Assembly (NCBI RefSeq): GCF_902459505.1
Contig: NC_047094.1
Coordinates: forward strand, 64,997,006-65,061,005
DNA length: 64,000 nucleotides
Source of the DNA: Geotrypetes seraphini
Taxonomy: Eukaryota > Chordata > Amphibia > Gymnophiona > Dermophiidae
Reading direction: 5' to 3'
Part shown: positions 22,116 through 34,146 of the stretch, in pieces
How the letters are laid out: each line of letters starts with the position of its first letter
Position numbering within the stretch: the first letter of the stretch is position 1
The notes under the pieces: model-generated
Seen by the model: the letters and a program-made list of their open reading frames with translations, nothing else
What the model was told of the DNA's origin: nothing
Database searches by the model: none
Made by a program: the position numbers and the translations under genes

Positions 22116-22362
22116 CTGCAAGATATCCCAGAAAGAAATGCCTGGTTACACAATAGCCTAAAACAGGAGGTACAGGTTGAAAGTACCACTTGGATATGTC
22201 ATTCTTTTCAAGGTCTGGCAGAGCCAATCATGTCTGACATAGTCAAGGAAGGGTGCCTGAGATCTGCTGATTCCACAGGAGTTCTAGTTTATCTCAGAGG
22301 GCTGTTAATGCTGGAGAATCTGACCTTAAAAAATAAGGGGAAGATGTGTGCCTAAACTTAAG

Positions 22363-22480
22363 AGCATAAGAAGTGCCATCTCCGGAACAGGCCCTAGGTC
22401 AATCAAGTCCGGCGATCCGCACACGCGGAGGCCCCGCCAGGTGTACCCTGGCATAGTTTTAGACCCCATATCACTCTAAG
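22363..22480 (-). repeat. CR1 LINE 3' tail
   Basis: An inverted counterpart of 17590-17701, starting at the 'gagcataagaag' terminus and sharing 'tccggcgatccgcacacgcg'. It lies in the 646-bp intron of the DNase gene. Confidence 0.72.
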
Positions 22481-22761
22481 CTTGTGTATGATGCTACCAG
22501 AAAGCTGAGAAGCATTTCACATAATTCCCCAAAACCCCACAGTCAAGTCTTAAGAGAGAGAGCATAGGCCTCTTGATCAGTGTCAGAGAATATTTGAACT
22601 CTCTGAGTCTAAACAAATCTGATCACTGAAGCAGGGAGTCCTGATATGGGCATATATCAGGGACAGAAAATGTTAAGATAGAGACTAGGGCAAATTATAT
22701 TATTGGCTGAATACATACGGTAGAAGTCTTCTCTGACCCACTCTGTGTGCTCTCCTCTCAC

Positions 22762-22916
22762 CTGTCGTAAGCACAGTGTGTGTGGGTGACGGTGGTGTCA
22801 GCAGTGTCAGGTATTAGCCACTCAAATTCTTCACTGTTGCGCAGACGGATATGCTGCCAGTCATTCTCAGAGAGGTAGGAGCAGGCACAGTTAAAGTCAC
22901 CAAGGAACAGAATATT
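22762..22916 (-). CDS. DNASE1L2: DNase I family gene, exon with GDFN metal site
   Basis: After acceptor ttctag the exon encodes NILFLGDFNCACSYLSEND, WQHIRLRNSEEFEWLIPD and TADTTVTHTHCAYDR. The donor is gtgaga, phase 2. It is 155 bp. GDFN carries the metal-binding Asp and Asn; ADTT carries a catalytic Asp. The two cysteines of the family's conserved disulfide (CSY and HCAYDR) are present. An extra Cys sits in GDFNCAC where relatives usually have Ala. Confidence 0.93.
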
Positions 22917-23359
22917 CTAGAAAAAGAGAAATGTGGAATTTCTACAAACTCTTCAATTCCTCAATAGAAGCATGTCATGGCAGAGATTCTGACATACAGA
23001 AGAGGCTATTTACTAAGTTGCATTAAGGTTCAAAGTTTATGGGAATCTTCTGGGAAGTCTGGGTTTAGAGCTGAGGAATCTGAACATAAAATTTCTATAG
23101 ACTGGGTTTTGATGAGTATAATTTGTGTTTTAATCAGACTGGCTGTTGAATTATGAGTTTTTTCCTGTTTTTTTTAATGATGACATATGCATGTGACTAG
23201 AGAAGGCTGGCAAACATTCCTTTCTCATAGCAACCAGTGCTGTGGAGAAGACAGAATACATTGAAAGAGGTGTGAGAGAGTTGAATTCATTTAGGTTTTG
23301 TGTTAGTTCCTGAGGGAAAGGGAAGGAAATCCTATCCTTTAATACTTTCACCTTATACT

Positions 23360-23470
23360 GTAGTTATTTTATTTGATATACCACCATTACTGACAAAAAA
23401 AAGTCAAATCAAAACGGTTTACAAAATGTAAAAACAGCTGGGGATAATTAAAAAACAAAAAAAACAAACA
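23360..23470 (-). repeat. LINE 3' tail fragment
   Basis: 'ttttatttgatataccacca' and 'tcaaaacggtttacaaaatg' match, on the minus strand, the conserved last 100 bp of L2-type LINEs. Confidence 0.55.
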
Positions 23471-26400
23471 GGGAGTAAACAAAGGATGCCATATATATTG
23501 GGGGGACCAACAGAGCTGCCCAGGAGGCTCCTTTCAGAGCTGGGGGACCAACAGGTTCTTTCACCTGAATCTAGGAATGATCCTGAGGGGGTGCTGTTGA
23601 AGCACACTGTGAGTACAGCACACAGTTACTTACCTGTAACAGGTGTTATCCAGGGACAGCAGGCAGATATTCTCACATATGGGTGACATCATCCATGGAA
23701 CCCAGCATGGACTGTCCAAAGTAATCTGTCACATTAAGAAATCAAAAGACTGTCCATACCACTCATGCGTGGGTGCCTTCCCGCCCACTGCCAGCTTGCA
23801 GCACCATTAGTTAAGTAACAAAACTAAGAAGCCAATAAGGGAAAGTGAGAATATCTGCCTGCTGTCCCTGGATAACACCAGTTACAGGTAAGTAACTGTG
23901 CTTTATCCCAGGATAAGCAAGCAGCATGTCCTTTCATGTGGAAACTCTCCAGCTAACAAAGAGGGTTGGAAGGAAATTGGCTTCTAATTAGAGAGTAAAC
24001 TTAGTAGAACTTTGTGGCTGAACTGACTATTCTGTCTGATATGATTTTCCAAACAATAGCAGGTTGTGAACATATGAACTGAGGCCAAGTGGCTGCTTTA
24101 TAGATGTCCTCAATAGGAGTGGAGTGTAGATGGGCTACTGAAGCCATGGCTTGCACCTTATGTGTGGTTACACGACCCTCTAGCATCAGACCAGTCCAAG
24201 CATAGCAGCATGTGGAGATTGTTCTCTTGGTTACAGGAATTCCCTGTTTGTTTGGGTCAAATGAGAAATAGCTGACTAGAAATTCTGTGAAGCTTGGTTT
24301 GGTCCAAGTAGGAAGCTAGATCACATTTGAAGTCCAATGTGTGAAGTCTGCCTCACTAGGGTGAGCAAGTGGCTCTGAAAAAAACCACCAGAAGATTGAT
24401 GGACTGGTTGAGATGAAACTGAAACAACTTTTGTAAGGAATTTTGGATGAGTTTGAAGAACCACATTTTCAGGATAAAATGTAGTATAAGGTGGATCAGC
24501 TACTAGCACCTGAAGTTCACTGTCTTGGTGTGCTGACATGAGAGCAATGAGGAAGACAACTTTTCAAGTGAGGTGCTTGAGAGATGAAGCAGACAGTGGT
24601 TCAAATGGATGCTTCATGAGTGATGAAAGGACCACATTAAGGTTCTAAGTTGTTGGAGTAGGTTTCAGAGGTGGCTTGATATTGTAAAGCCCTTCATGAA
24701 TCTGGAAATCAGAGGATGCACTGCTAAGGGCTTGTTGTCCAGTGGTGTGTGAAAAACACTTCTAGCACCGAGATTAACTCTCACTGAATTAGTCTATAAA
24801 ACAGAGAGAGGTGCAGGAGATAATCCAGTATGGATGGAACAGGACAGGTTACTGGATCCAGGGATTTGCCACTACAGCACAAAAAAAGTGAGTCCACTTG
24901 AAGCAGAAACATCGCTGCATGGAAGGCTTCCTGGAAGCTTCAATGATTGCTGACACTGGTGCAGACAGGGAAAGAGTTTCTACTGGTTGGGAGAGAGATA
25001 CCACACTGTGAGAGCTAAAGAACATAGACAGCCCTCGTTCTGTGTCAGCAGTGCTGGAAAGATTTGCAGAGTAATTGGTTCCTGTTTGCTCATTTGTAGG
25101 AGGAGAGGGAACCAAGGTTGATGTGGCCACTGAGGTGGAATGAGTATCATGGTGACTGGTTCCAGGTGAAGCTTGAGTAGTGTTATCCTGACTAGAGTGA
25201 AATGCGTAGAGGAATATGTCTCACCAGTTAAGGAGAAAAGCATTCATTTCCAGGAGATTGGGAGTGTGGAGCCTGGAACAGAAAAGAAGGAGCTTGTGAT
25301 TATAGAAGGAAGCAAATGGGTCTCCAAGCCACAAATATCTGTCATAAGATGGTGTTGAGCAACCATTCACATAGTTGCAGAATTCTGTTCAATTTGTCAG
25401 CCAAAACATTGTTTTCCTGCTAGGTAGACTGCTTTCAGGAAAATGTTGCGGGCAATGGCTCAGGACCAGATTTGGATGGTCTCTTGGTAGAGGTGGTGAG
25501 ATCTTTTTCACCCTGATTGTTCATGTAGTGCATGGCTACTTGGTTGTCTGTGCGAACCAGTACTACTTGATTGAGGAGACAATGCTGAGCACTGCGAATT
25601 GCTTATAGTTCCAGGAGGTTGATATGAAAACATTTCTCTGCAGAGCTCCAAGATCACTGCGTGTGGAGACCCGTCTAAGTGTGACCTCTGGAGAGATTAG
25701 CTGGAGACCTCAGAAGACCTCTGGAGAGATTAGCTGGAGACATCCACCACAGAAGTGAGTCTTGAATTTCGGTGTCACTGAGAAGCGCTGGGACAGAAGA
25801 CCAGTTGCTTGAGACAACTAGGAGGATAATGCCAACTAAGGATGTCTGAGGTGCATACAGGCAAATGGGATCACATGTATTGTGAAGGCCATGTGACCTA
25901 GAAGTCATAACATGTGATGTGCCGTCAGGTGGTGTTAAGAAGAGAATTCCTGGCAAAGCTGAAGTAGTATGGCGAGTCTCTGCTGAGTGAGGAATACACA
26001 TGTCGGGTTTATGTCCAGAGGAACCTCAATAAACTCCAAAGTCTAAGTGGGCTTTAGGTGGGATTTGGGATAATTGACTGTAGATCCCAGACATTCGAGA
26101 AGTTGAATTGTAGCATGCAAAGCCTGTTAAGCCTGTTGGGGTGTGGAGGCTTTGATCAACCAGTCGTCCAGGTAAGGAAAAATGAGGAAACTGTATGAGC
26201 GAAGTATCGCTGCCACCACTACCAAGCACATGATGAACACTCTGGGTGCTGATGCCAGTCCAAATGGAAGTACTTTGTATTGTAAATGGTGTGTTCACAG
26301 ACAAAAGTGAAGGTATTTTCTATGAGCAGGGAGAATAGAAATGTGTGTATGTTTCTTTGAGATCTAGAGAATATAGCCAATCTGACTTTTCTAAAGGAGG

Positions 26401-27239
26401 TAACAGGATTCCCAGAGAGATCATCCAAAACTTCTCCTTCACCAGGTACTTGTTTAGTGCTCTGAGGTCTAGAATTGGATGAATACCTCCAGACTTTTTG
26501 GGATAAGGAAGTACCTCGAATAGAACCCCTTGCACTTCTCCAGCAGTGGAACCTTTTCTATTGTGTTGTGCTGGAGGAGGTCTGAGTGTTCCTGGTGAAA
26601 GAGGGTTCTTTGTTGGGAGTTGAAATGAGACTTTATTGGAGGGTAGTTTGGTGGTTTCTTCTGTAGATGAAGGGCATATCTTTGGCTCACCACTTGAAGA
26701 ACCCATTGATCTGATGTTATGAGGGTCCAGCACTGTTGGTAATGGATGAGCCTGCCTCCTATTGGAAGAGTCTGATGTGTGGACTGAGAAACACCAGCTA
26801 AGCTCTCTAGGAGGGAGTAGAAAAGTCTGCTGCTGCTTAGGTTGAGTAGGCGCAGAAGTTTTCTGTTACTTGTGTTGCCTCGGGTGTTTTTGAGTAGATG
26901 TTTGTGTAGACGCAGGAGGCTAACTGTATTTATTTCTGGAATAGTATGAAGAGCACCTGTAGGAGCTTGAAAAGTGCTTAGGTTGCTGAGACTGTTGCAC
27001 TTTCAAGGAGGAAAGAGTGGTCATACAGTCAGCATGTCTTTTTATCTTTTGAGTGGTCTCTATATGGTCACCAAACAAGTCATCATCCATGCAGGGTATG
27101 TTGGAAAGACAGTCTTGAATATTAGCATCAAGATCTGAGATTCTGAGCCAAGCTTGTCTGTGCATAGCTATGGACACTGCTGAGGTGTAAGAGGCTACAT
27201 CAAAGGCACCATATGCAGAGCGAGTCACTAAGATCTACT

Positions 27240-27718
27240 AATCAGCAATTCCTTACTATCCCTTCTTTAAAAGTCATAAATACAAGGCGTTCCAAAATCT
27301 TCTCAGTTATACAACTCCCCAACAATGGAATTATCTACCAAATCATCTTAGAGAAGAAACAGTATTATAAAGATTTATAGGTTCCCTCAAGAGCTTCCTT
27401 TACACTGACGCTTTTGATAAATAAATAAGACCTAAACAACAGATAAACATCACCCTACATTATCATTATTATGTGATGTTTTCAAATCAGCTTTTTTAGG
27501 CTACCCCTCAATCCCTCCCCTTAATGTTTTTCCCTTATTTGTTCTCTTTTTAACAAAATTGTAGTTCAACCCTTTTACCTATAATTTCAAGTTGGTTATG
27601 GTTTATGTCAGTCTCTCATATGTTTGTCACTTAAATATTTATATGCCTATTTTATTGTTGTAAATCACTTTGAAATTTTTTTATAAACGTTTCATCAAAT
27701 TTTAAATAAACCTTGGAA
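27240..27718 (+). mobile_element. L2-like LINE 3' fragment inside the DIRS copy
   Basis: The plus strand has a decayed end of RT followed by a 3' UTR ending 'gtaaatcactttgaaatttt'. DIRS gag-like sequence resumes on both sides. It is strongly 5' truncated. Confidence 0.65.
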
Positions 27719-28035
27719 ACTATTTCCTGGTTTCCAGGAGATCATGCTTGAGATGCCAATAAGTTGAGAGATGTCTAGAAGGAATGTACTTGTCATAACT
27801 GGACATCCTCTGGACAAGAGCCTTCATGTAGAAGGACATATGCAAGGTGTAATTCAGGATTTTGCTCATGAGCATGGAGCCCTGGAACACCCTGTGACCA
27901 AACTTATCTAGCATACTGCCCTCTTTGCCAGGGGTAGCATTAGTATAGGTTCTAGAGCTGTGCGCTCTCTTTAAGACGGATTCCACTACTAATGACTGAT
28001 GTGGTAGCTATGGTTTGTGGAACCCAGGGGCAGAC

Positions 28036-29470
28036 TAAAGGTTTCCTAACCAAACGATCTTATCAAGTGGTCCATGAAGGAAATTACTCTGAACCCTGGA
28101 AAAGCCCCTCGGGAGTCCCACAAGGATCCCCCCTATCTCCCACCTTGTTCAATATATACATCTCTTCTCTAGGCCACCTTTTACAAAAGCTTAACCTAAC
28201 TTATTATATATACACAGACGACATCTCCATATTAATACCAATAACAAATGTGACCTCAACCAACTCAAAACATATCTCCTCCATCATGCTCGAAATAGAA
28301 AAATGGACTTTAAATTTCAAACTGAAATTAAACTCAGAAAAGACAAAGATTTTCCTTGCTAGCCCAAACGAGAAAATCTCCGCAACTACAATATATGTAA
28401 ACGGCCATGATCACCCAATACTAAAAACCATAAAAATACTGGGAGTCACCCTGGATACCCACCTGTCCCTGACCGAGCACATAAACTCGGTGACTAAAAA
28501 ATGCTTCTTCATCCTTTGGAAACTGAAAACCATAAAAAAATACTTCGACCCGCTATCCTTCAGAATATTGGTACAATCACTGATTTTATCCACCCTGGAC
28601 TACTGTAACATTGTCTACTTGGGAATATCTAAAAAAAATGTGAGAAAACTGAGAATAGTTCAAAATACGGTCATCCGTCTAATATTCGGACTAAAGAAGA
28701 GCGATCATGTTAGTCCATTCTACAAACTCCTTCATTGGTTACCAATTGAAGCACGAATTCTATTCAAATTCTCCTGCCTCTGCTATAAACTAATCTGGGG
28801 ACAGGCCCCCAGCTACCTACTACCTCACTTCGAATTCCACTCCTCTATTAGGCCTACCAGAAACCGTAACCTCTTTACCTACCCAAATATCATAGGCTGT
28901 AGATATCGCACCTTCTTTGATAGAACATTCAAATTCCAAGCAGGTAGACTGCAAACTTGGACAGGCTACTTCACTTATGCCGCCAGAGAATCATATAGTA
29001 TCTTTAGGAAAGAACTAAAAACCACATTGTTTAAGAAATTTATAACCTAACCAGACTTCTCCCCTAAAATCAGAGCCTCCTCCCATCCCAAGGAGTCCGT
29101 CTACCCTCTTCTGCCAAAATTTCTATCTTTAATTGTTACCAGTTTTTCCCACTGGTGCCCGTCCTTCATTCAAATGTACCAAGTTAACAACTTACTTCTC
29201 ATCAACATCTTTTTCACCTTCGCAGCCTTGCACCTTTGTAACTCAAAGCGCAATCTCCTTTCTCTTCTCCTACTTATGCTCTGAATATCGTCGACTGTAT
29301 AATGCTACTCATTGTGAAACTATGTAATACACAGCCCTGTAACTCTCCTGTTACTATCACTTGATGTTCAATGCTATACTCTGTAATTCGCTGTCTGTAC
29401 AGTTTCTCTTCATTGTAAACCGCCTAGAAGTCGCAAGATTGTTGGCGGTATATAAGAATAAAGTTATTAT
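28036..29470 (+). mobile_element. L2-like LINE 3' fragment with open RT C-terminal half
   Basis: The frame to 29050 encodes the RT from SGVPQGSPLSPTLFNIYI through YTDDI (the YxDD catalytic box), GVTLDTHLSLTEHI, LDYCNIVYLG and HWLPIEARILFKFSCLCYK to the natural C terminus. The 3' UTR ends 'cggtatataagaataaagtt' near 29450. N-terminal endonuclease and the first RT motifs are missing, so it is a 5'-truncated insertion. About 340 residues stay open, so it is younger than other L2 fragments here. It is inserted in DIRS gag-like sequence, opposite in strand. Confidence 0.85.
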
Positions 29471-29760
29471 TAAAGTTTGTAAAGGGAATTCAACCTCTTT
29501 GGAGCAACTGGTATATGAAGAGGGGATTCCCAGTTTACGAGCAAAGTCTTTTTCATAAGGTTGTGTAGAGGAACCTTCAGGCAGTGTTTGGGCAACTCCT
29601 TTTAGTCGAGTGCCTCTCTGAATTTGTAGTGGGTTCTGTTTCAGACTCCATCCTAATTGGAAGATCCTGCCCCATTTGCTTAATAAACTTGGTAAAAGAC
29701 AGGCTGGCAGGGGGTAGAGTCTAGTCAGGCAGTGAAGCTGAATTTTGAAGAACCTCACAA

Positions 29761-30530
29761 AAAGGGTGCCACATCAACATTTCACCACAACTCCCTTATA
29801 GATCATGGTGAGCCCCCCCAAACACCCACAAAACTTACTATACCCTCCTATCTACAACTCCAAAAGGCCTTATGGCTGCAGGTGGCACCTATATGGCAGT
29901 ACAGTAGGGTTTTGGTGGGCTCACATTTCTTTCTCACCATAAATGCAGTGGTTAGTATGGCTTATGGGTCTAGGTCCTCCTCTCTATGGTTCACTAGCCC
30001 ACCCTACCCCCAGACTACTTAAGCCACCTCTGTGCAGCTCTACTAGGCTTTCCTTTGCCAGGTGCTGATGTTCCGGGGACAGGTATGTACTTTTTTATTC
30101 TGATTTTTATGGTGATGTGAGGGGCTCAGTGATCACTGGGGGAGTGTTTGAAGGTCTGTACTTTGTGTCTGTAGTGGTTATCTGGGCACCTTGGATTCCT
30201 TCTGGGCACTTAGACCTGGTTTAGATTGCCTAAGTCACAAATATAAGTTCCGTACAGGCAGCCTTGTAAAACTTTCAATTATCCCTGCAGTATGACTAAG
30301 TTTAGGTCAGCCCACGTCCCACCCAAATCCCACCCTCACTACTCTTCCTAAAACACTCTTTTCAGCTCTAGGCGCACAGCAAGATTCAGAGGCCTAAAAA
30401 GTCTGTGGATATGTCTAAAAAACTGTTTCAATTATCGGCATTTGGACAACCTGTCTTTTAGATTATCCAAGTGCTGATTTGGGCGGGTTTTTAGACGTAT
30501 TTCTGTTTTGATTATGAGCCCCATAGTGCT
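29761..30530. repeat. unclassified repeat ending in 'gattatgagcccc'
   Basis: No coding potential. The right edge 'ttctgttttgattatgagcc' looks like a DNA-transposon terminus, but I find no matching left end. It may be a truncated non-autonomous element. Confidence 0.35.
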
Positions 30531-31159
30531 TCTGTCCTTAGAGTGACACAGTTCTGGAGGCTAGGGGAAGAAAATCAGAGGATCCTAGATAGAGATGTGG
30601 CTTTTACACCATAGGGTGGTGGATATGAATTTTTCTTATGAAGTTTATCTATGATCTAACTAATTACTCCTTGCAATTTGTTGAACTATAGCCACCTTTT
30701 GGAAAGGAATTCCCAAACCTACTTACTGCTATAAGCAAGTTACTGAGATTGTCATGGTTGAGAAGCTTTCTTACTCACTGAAGGGAAAAACTGGCATCTG
30801 CAATAATTATTGGGTGAATATTGATGGTGGAGAGATTGACTGAGTTGAATGACTTAGTGAGACATAGTGAATTTTTATGTTCTGGGATGAATGACTAGAG
30901 GCCCCAATGCTGAAAAGGTTCAGAGAAGGGCAATAAAAATGATAAACACACTTCTCATATGAAGAGAAGCTAACCAGGTTAGGAATATTTAGTTTGTATT
31001 TAAAAAACTGAGAGGTATAGTATATGAAAGTTTACAAAATTATGAGTGGAACAGTTAAATACAAAAAATCTGAGTCAATTACATGAAAGTTATGCCCAGC
31101 AGATTGAAAACTAATCATCTACACTTTCTAAGCAGTGCATGTTTAAGCTGTAGAATCTG

Positions 31160-31891
31160 ACCGCGTCTTCACTTTTATTGAACATATTTGGAAAATAAGA
31201 ATACGTCATTCTCCTTTGTTACTTTTTGGTGTTCTTCTCAGCTACCATCCCTGACAGTGGGGTACTTCCACTTTTCTTAAATGGACAATAGCGATAGCTC
31301 TGAAGTGTATTCTTCTGAAATGGCTGGATGTGGAGGCACCTGATCTTTCTCTGTGGAGGACTCGAGTGATCACCTTCCTGATGTGGGAACGCAGAGACAT
31401 TGTGGAGAGCTCCTCCCCTTGGGGGCGCTTATTTCAAAAGGCGTGGGAACCTTTTTGGAACACTATGGGCTCCTTATACTAAGGTGCGCTAGCGTTTTTA
31501 GCGCATGCAGGAAATTATCGCGTGCTATACTGCGCACTACGCTTCTAGAACTAAGGCAGCTCAATGCTGGTGTTAAGGTCTAGTGCGCGCAGCAATGTAG
31601 CGTGCACTATTCCACGTGTTAAAGCCCTAACATGGCTTAGTAAAAGGAGCCCTATGACTCCTTTGGCGCGGAGTCGCCTTTTGAACTCTTGATATTTCAT
31701 GATGCTCGTAGGTGTATTTTGTTAACATCCACATTGTTGGTTCATTGTTTTGCTGTCTAGAGAATGACTCTGGGGATGGATGGGTGGGGGTCGGGATTGG
31801 GGGGTGGGGGTATGGTTGAATTCTACTTTGAAAATTGTAAGAGTTTGTATTACCTTTGTTATCTTGACTTCAATAAAAATTATTTGAACAT
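31160..31891 (+). mobile_element. L1/Tx1-like LINE 3' insertion with 15-bp target duplication
   Basis: It is flanked by exact copies of aagctgtagaatctg (31145-31159 and 31892-31906), the mark of target-primed reverse transcription. The 3' end 'caataaaaattatttgaaca' is of L1/Tx1 type. It is 5' truncated, with no RT left. A MITE (31467-31652) is inserted in it. Confidence 0.75.
31467..31652. mobile_element. Harbinger-like palindromic MITE, copy 2
   Basis: The ends gggctccttatactaaggtg and cttagtaaaaggagccc are inverted. The flanks TAT/TAT form a 3-bp duplication. The core has 'gcgctagcg' type repeats. GGGCTCC ends with 3-bp T-rich duplications fit PIF/Harbinger. Confidence 0.78.
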
Positions 31892-32263
31892 AAGCTGTAG
31901 AATCTGTTGCCAGAGAATTTGTTCAAGGTGACAAACAGTGGAAGAGTTCCTAGAGGAAATGTCTATTAGCCAGATAGATTTGGGAGAGCCATTGTTCATC
32001 CCTGGAACTGAGCCATGTAAAATTGATCTACTTTTTGGGATATGCTGGGTACTTGTGTAACCTGGGCTGGCCATTGTCAGAGACAGGATGCTGGGTTTGG
32101 TGGATGGATGTCTGACTCAGTCTGGCTTTAAGTGTGTGTGGGTATATATTTCACACTGGACTGGCAGCAGCTCTCTAGTGTGTGTGTCTGTTTTTATTTT
32201 TTTATTTTGTGGAGTGTTCATTGTCTGTTCCCACTATGTTTTTGTGTGTCATACAGTACTTAC

Positions 32264-32376
32264 ATCAGTGTCCCATTTCCCTAAGACATCTTCATAGACA
32301 TCATAGAGGGCATCCATTTCCCTCAGTGCATCTTTAGGTGCTGCATGCAGGGGAACCAAAACAAACTCAGAAACAA
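32264..32376 (-). CDS. DNASE1L2: DNase I family gene, exon with PLHAAP catalytic His
   Basis: After acceptor ttgtag (with the pyrimidine tract tttatctctttt) the exon encodes VVSEFVLVPLHAAPKDAL, REMDALYDVYEDVLGKWDTD, the first Val completed from the previous exon. The donor is gtaagt, phase 0. It is 113 bp. The His of PLHAAP is the catalytic His134 equivalent, and DALYDVY is near identical to DNASE1 and DNASE1L2. Confidence 0.93.
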
Positions 32377-32439
32377 CTACAAAAGAGATAAAATCATTGT
32401 GACTCAAATGCTGCCAATAGAGACCCTTGTTAGTGCTGG

Positions 32440-32535
32440 GCATAATAATAATAAAAATTATTATTATTTTGTAAACTGCCTAGGTTTAGGCGATGTATAA
32501 ATTTTAAAATAAAATTATAAAGAACAGAATTATTA
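32440..32535 (-). repeat. LINE 3' tail and (TAA) simple repeat
   Basis: 'aataataataaaaattatta' precedes 'gtaaactgcctaggtttagg', a LINE 3' end like that of the L2 elements here. The strand is uncertain. Confidence 0.45.
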
Positions 32536-32539
32536 AACA

Positions 32540-33770
32540 CAGACAAACATGATTTAATGGGTCAGAGCCAACATAGATTAAGCCAAGAGAAGTCTTACCT
32601 CACCAATGTGTTACATTTTGTGTAGGGATGAATAAACATATGGATAAAGGTGAGCAAATTGATGTAGGTTATCTAGATTCTCAGAAAGCTTTTGACAAAG
32701 ACCCTCATGAGAGTCTCCTGACAAAATTAAAAAGCTGTGGTCAGGAGGCAATTTTCTTTTGTGAACTAGGAACGGGTTAAAAGATAGAAAACAGTGGAGT
32801 GGTGCAAGGATCTGTAGTAATCTGGAAATGGAAACTAGTATGACCATCAGATTTGTAGATGACACATAATTATTCAAAGCTGTTAGATCTCATGCAGTCT
32901 ACAAGAAATTGCAAGAGGACCTTGGGAACTGGAGGACTGGACATCCAAATGGCAGATAAAATTAACCTCCCCCCCCACCCCATTTTACAGAAATGCGAAA
33001 GCAGTTATTAGTGCCGGTAGGTGTGCTGAATGCTATGCACTGCTCCGATGCTCATGGGAACTCTTATGAGCATCAGAGCAACACACAGCATTCAGCGCAC
33101 CAGCCAGTGCTAAAAACTGCTTTTGCGGTGTTGTAAAGGGAGAGGGATAATGTGGACAATGGCAAAGTGGTTCAAATTGGGGAAAAATAAGCCAAATCAT
33201 ATCTACTTGATGCTAGGTTCCCCATTAGGAGCCACCAGCAAGGAAATGGATTTAGGGGTCGTCATAGACAATATGGTGAAATCTGTTCAGTGTGTGGTGG
33301 TGGCCAATAAAAGCAAATAAAATGTTTGGAATTATTAGGAAAGGAATAGAGAGGAAAACAAAGAATATCATAAATGTGTCTCTGTTGTTCCATGGTGCAA
33401 CCTCACTTTAAGTATCGTGTGCAATTCTGGTTGCTGCATCTCAAAAAAGATATTGCAGAATTAGAAAGGGTGCAGAGAAGAGCAACCAAAATAATTAAGG
33501 GAATGGATCATCTCTCATATGAGAAAAGGCTAAAGAAGTTAGGGCTCTTCAGCTTGGAGAAGAGACTGCCAAGGAGAGATGTAACAAATACTGAGTGGAG
33601 TAGAATAAATTGTTCACCTTTCAAAAAGTAAAAAGACTAGGGGTCACTCAATAAAATTACACAGTAAAACATGGAAACTTGCTACTTTTGGGACTCTACT
33701 AGGTACTTGTGACCTGGACTGGTCACTGTTGAAAACAGGTTACTGGGCAGTTCTTATGTGAACAAAATAC
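32540..33770 (+). mobile_element. decayed CR1 LINE, RT part
   Basis: Plus-strand remnants of CR1 RT: 'LDSQKAFDKDPHESLL' near 32670, an 'RFVDDT' version of the FADD box near 32850, then 'LERVQRRATKIIKGM' and 'LSYEKRLKKLGLFSLEKR' near 33450-33570. There are many stops and shifts, and a palindromic MITE interrupts it at 32966-33150. Confidence 0.8.
32966..33150. mobile_element. Harbinger-like palindromic MITE, copy 3 (decayed)
   Basis: Hairpin with 'gctgaatgctatgcactgct' paired to 'gcaacacacagcattcagc' around 'actcttatgagcatcagagc'. The termini are eroded. Confidence 0.65.
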
Positions 33771-33814
33771 CCCAAAAGAGGGGAAAACAACCATACAAAA
33801 ATAATCCAAACAGT

Positions 33815-34080
33815 TCTTATGTAGCACAGCATCTACAGTACCATAGATCCTTGATTTACAGTATCCACAATACCCCACAGACTTTTCAAACACAGCACTT
33901 ACCACAGACATTCAGAGTACAGCACCATAGTATCACAGATAGCTGGCATATAGTTCTCAGATTCCAGCACCTACAGTAGTACAAACACTTGGAATACAGC
34001 ATCCAATCCTTTGCTTTATATACCTATTTAACCCACACCAGATCCTCAGAATACAGCACCCAGTGATGCATAGAGCCTCA
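33815..34080. repeat. degenerate minisatellite
   Basis: A loose tandem of a roughly 25-30-bp unit like 'cagatcctcagaatacagca'. Similar units reappear at 36540-36700, so the array was probably one block before the insertion at 34147. Confidence 0.55.
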
Positions 34081-34146
34081 TATTTTATTTATTTATTTTT
34101 ATTTAAAAACTTGTACCCTGCTTATAACTAAGCAGCTCACCTAGTA
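34081..34146 (-). repeat. LINE 3' tail, interrupted by the hAT MITE
   Basis: A (TTTA)n tract then 'cttgtaccctgcttataact'. The tail continues at 36366 after the MITE ('catccataatttttagacat'). Confidence 0.45.

Larger units (their letters stand above)
23612..29760 (-). mobile_element. DIRS-like retrotransposon with two LINE insertions (fossil)
   Basis: On the minus strand: gag-like sequence (about 29760-26900), RT-like sequence near 26320-26733, RNase H-like sequence near 25700-26000, tyrosine recombinase remnants near 24000-25130, and the terminal sequence at 23612-23960. There 'acagttacttacctgtaac' and its complement 'gttacaggtaagtaact' flank about 250 bp. It is interrupted by L2 fragments at 27240-27718 and 28036-29470. 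It is broken with many breaks and older than the copy at 36.7-42.4 kb. It lies in the third visible intron of the DNase gene. Confidence 0.85.
30830..32075 (+). mobile_element. decayed CR1 3' region split by an L1/Tx1-like insertion
   Basis: Sequence at 30880-31144 resembles the RT C-terminal end of CR1 ('aaggttcagagaagggcaat'). It continues after the insertion at 31907 with 'cagagaatttgttcaaggtg'. It is strongly mutated. Confidence 0.55.

Noticed and set aside
32249-32443. Single-exon small protein starting at an upstream Met
   Set aside because: The upstream part reads through the intron acceptor; only 32264-32376 is conserved with DNase I and bounded by splice sites.
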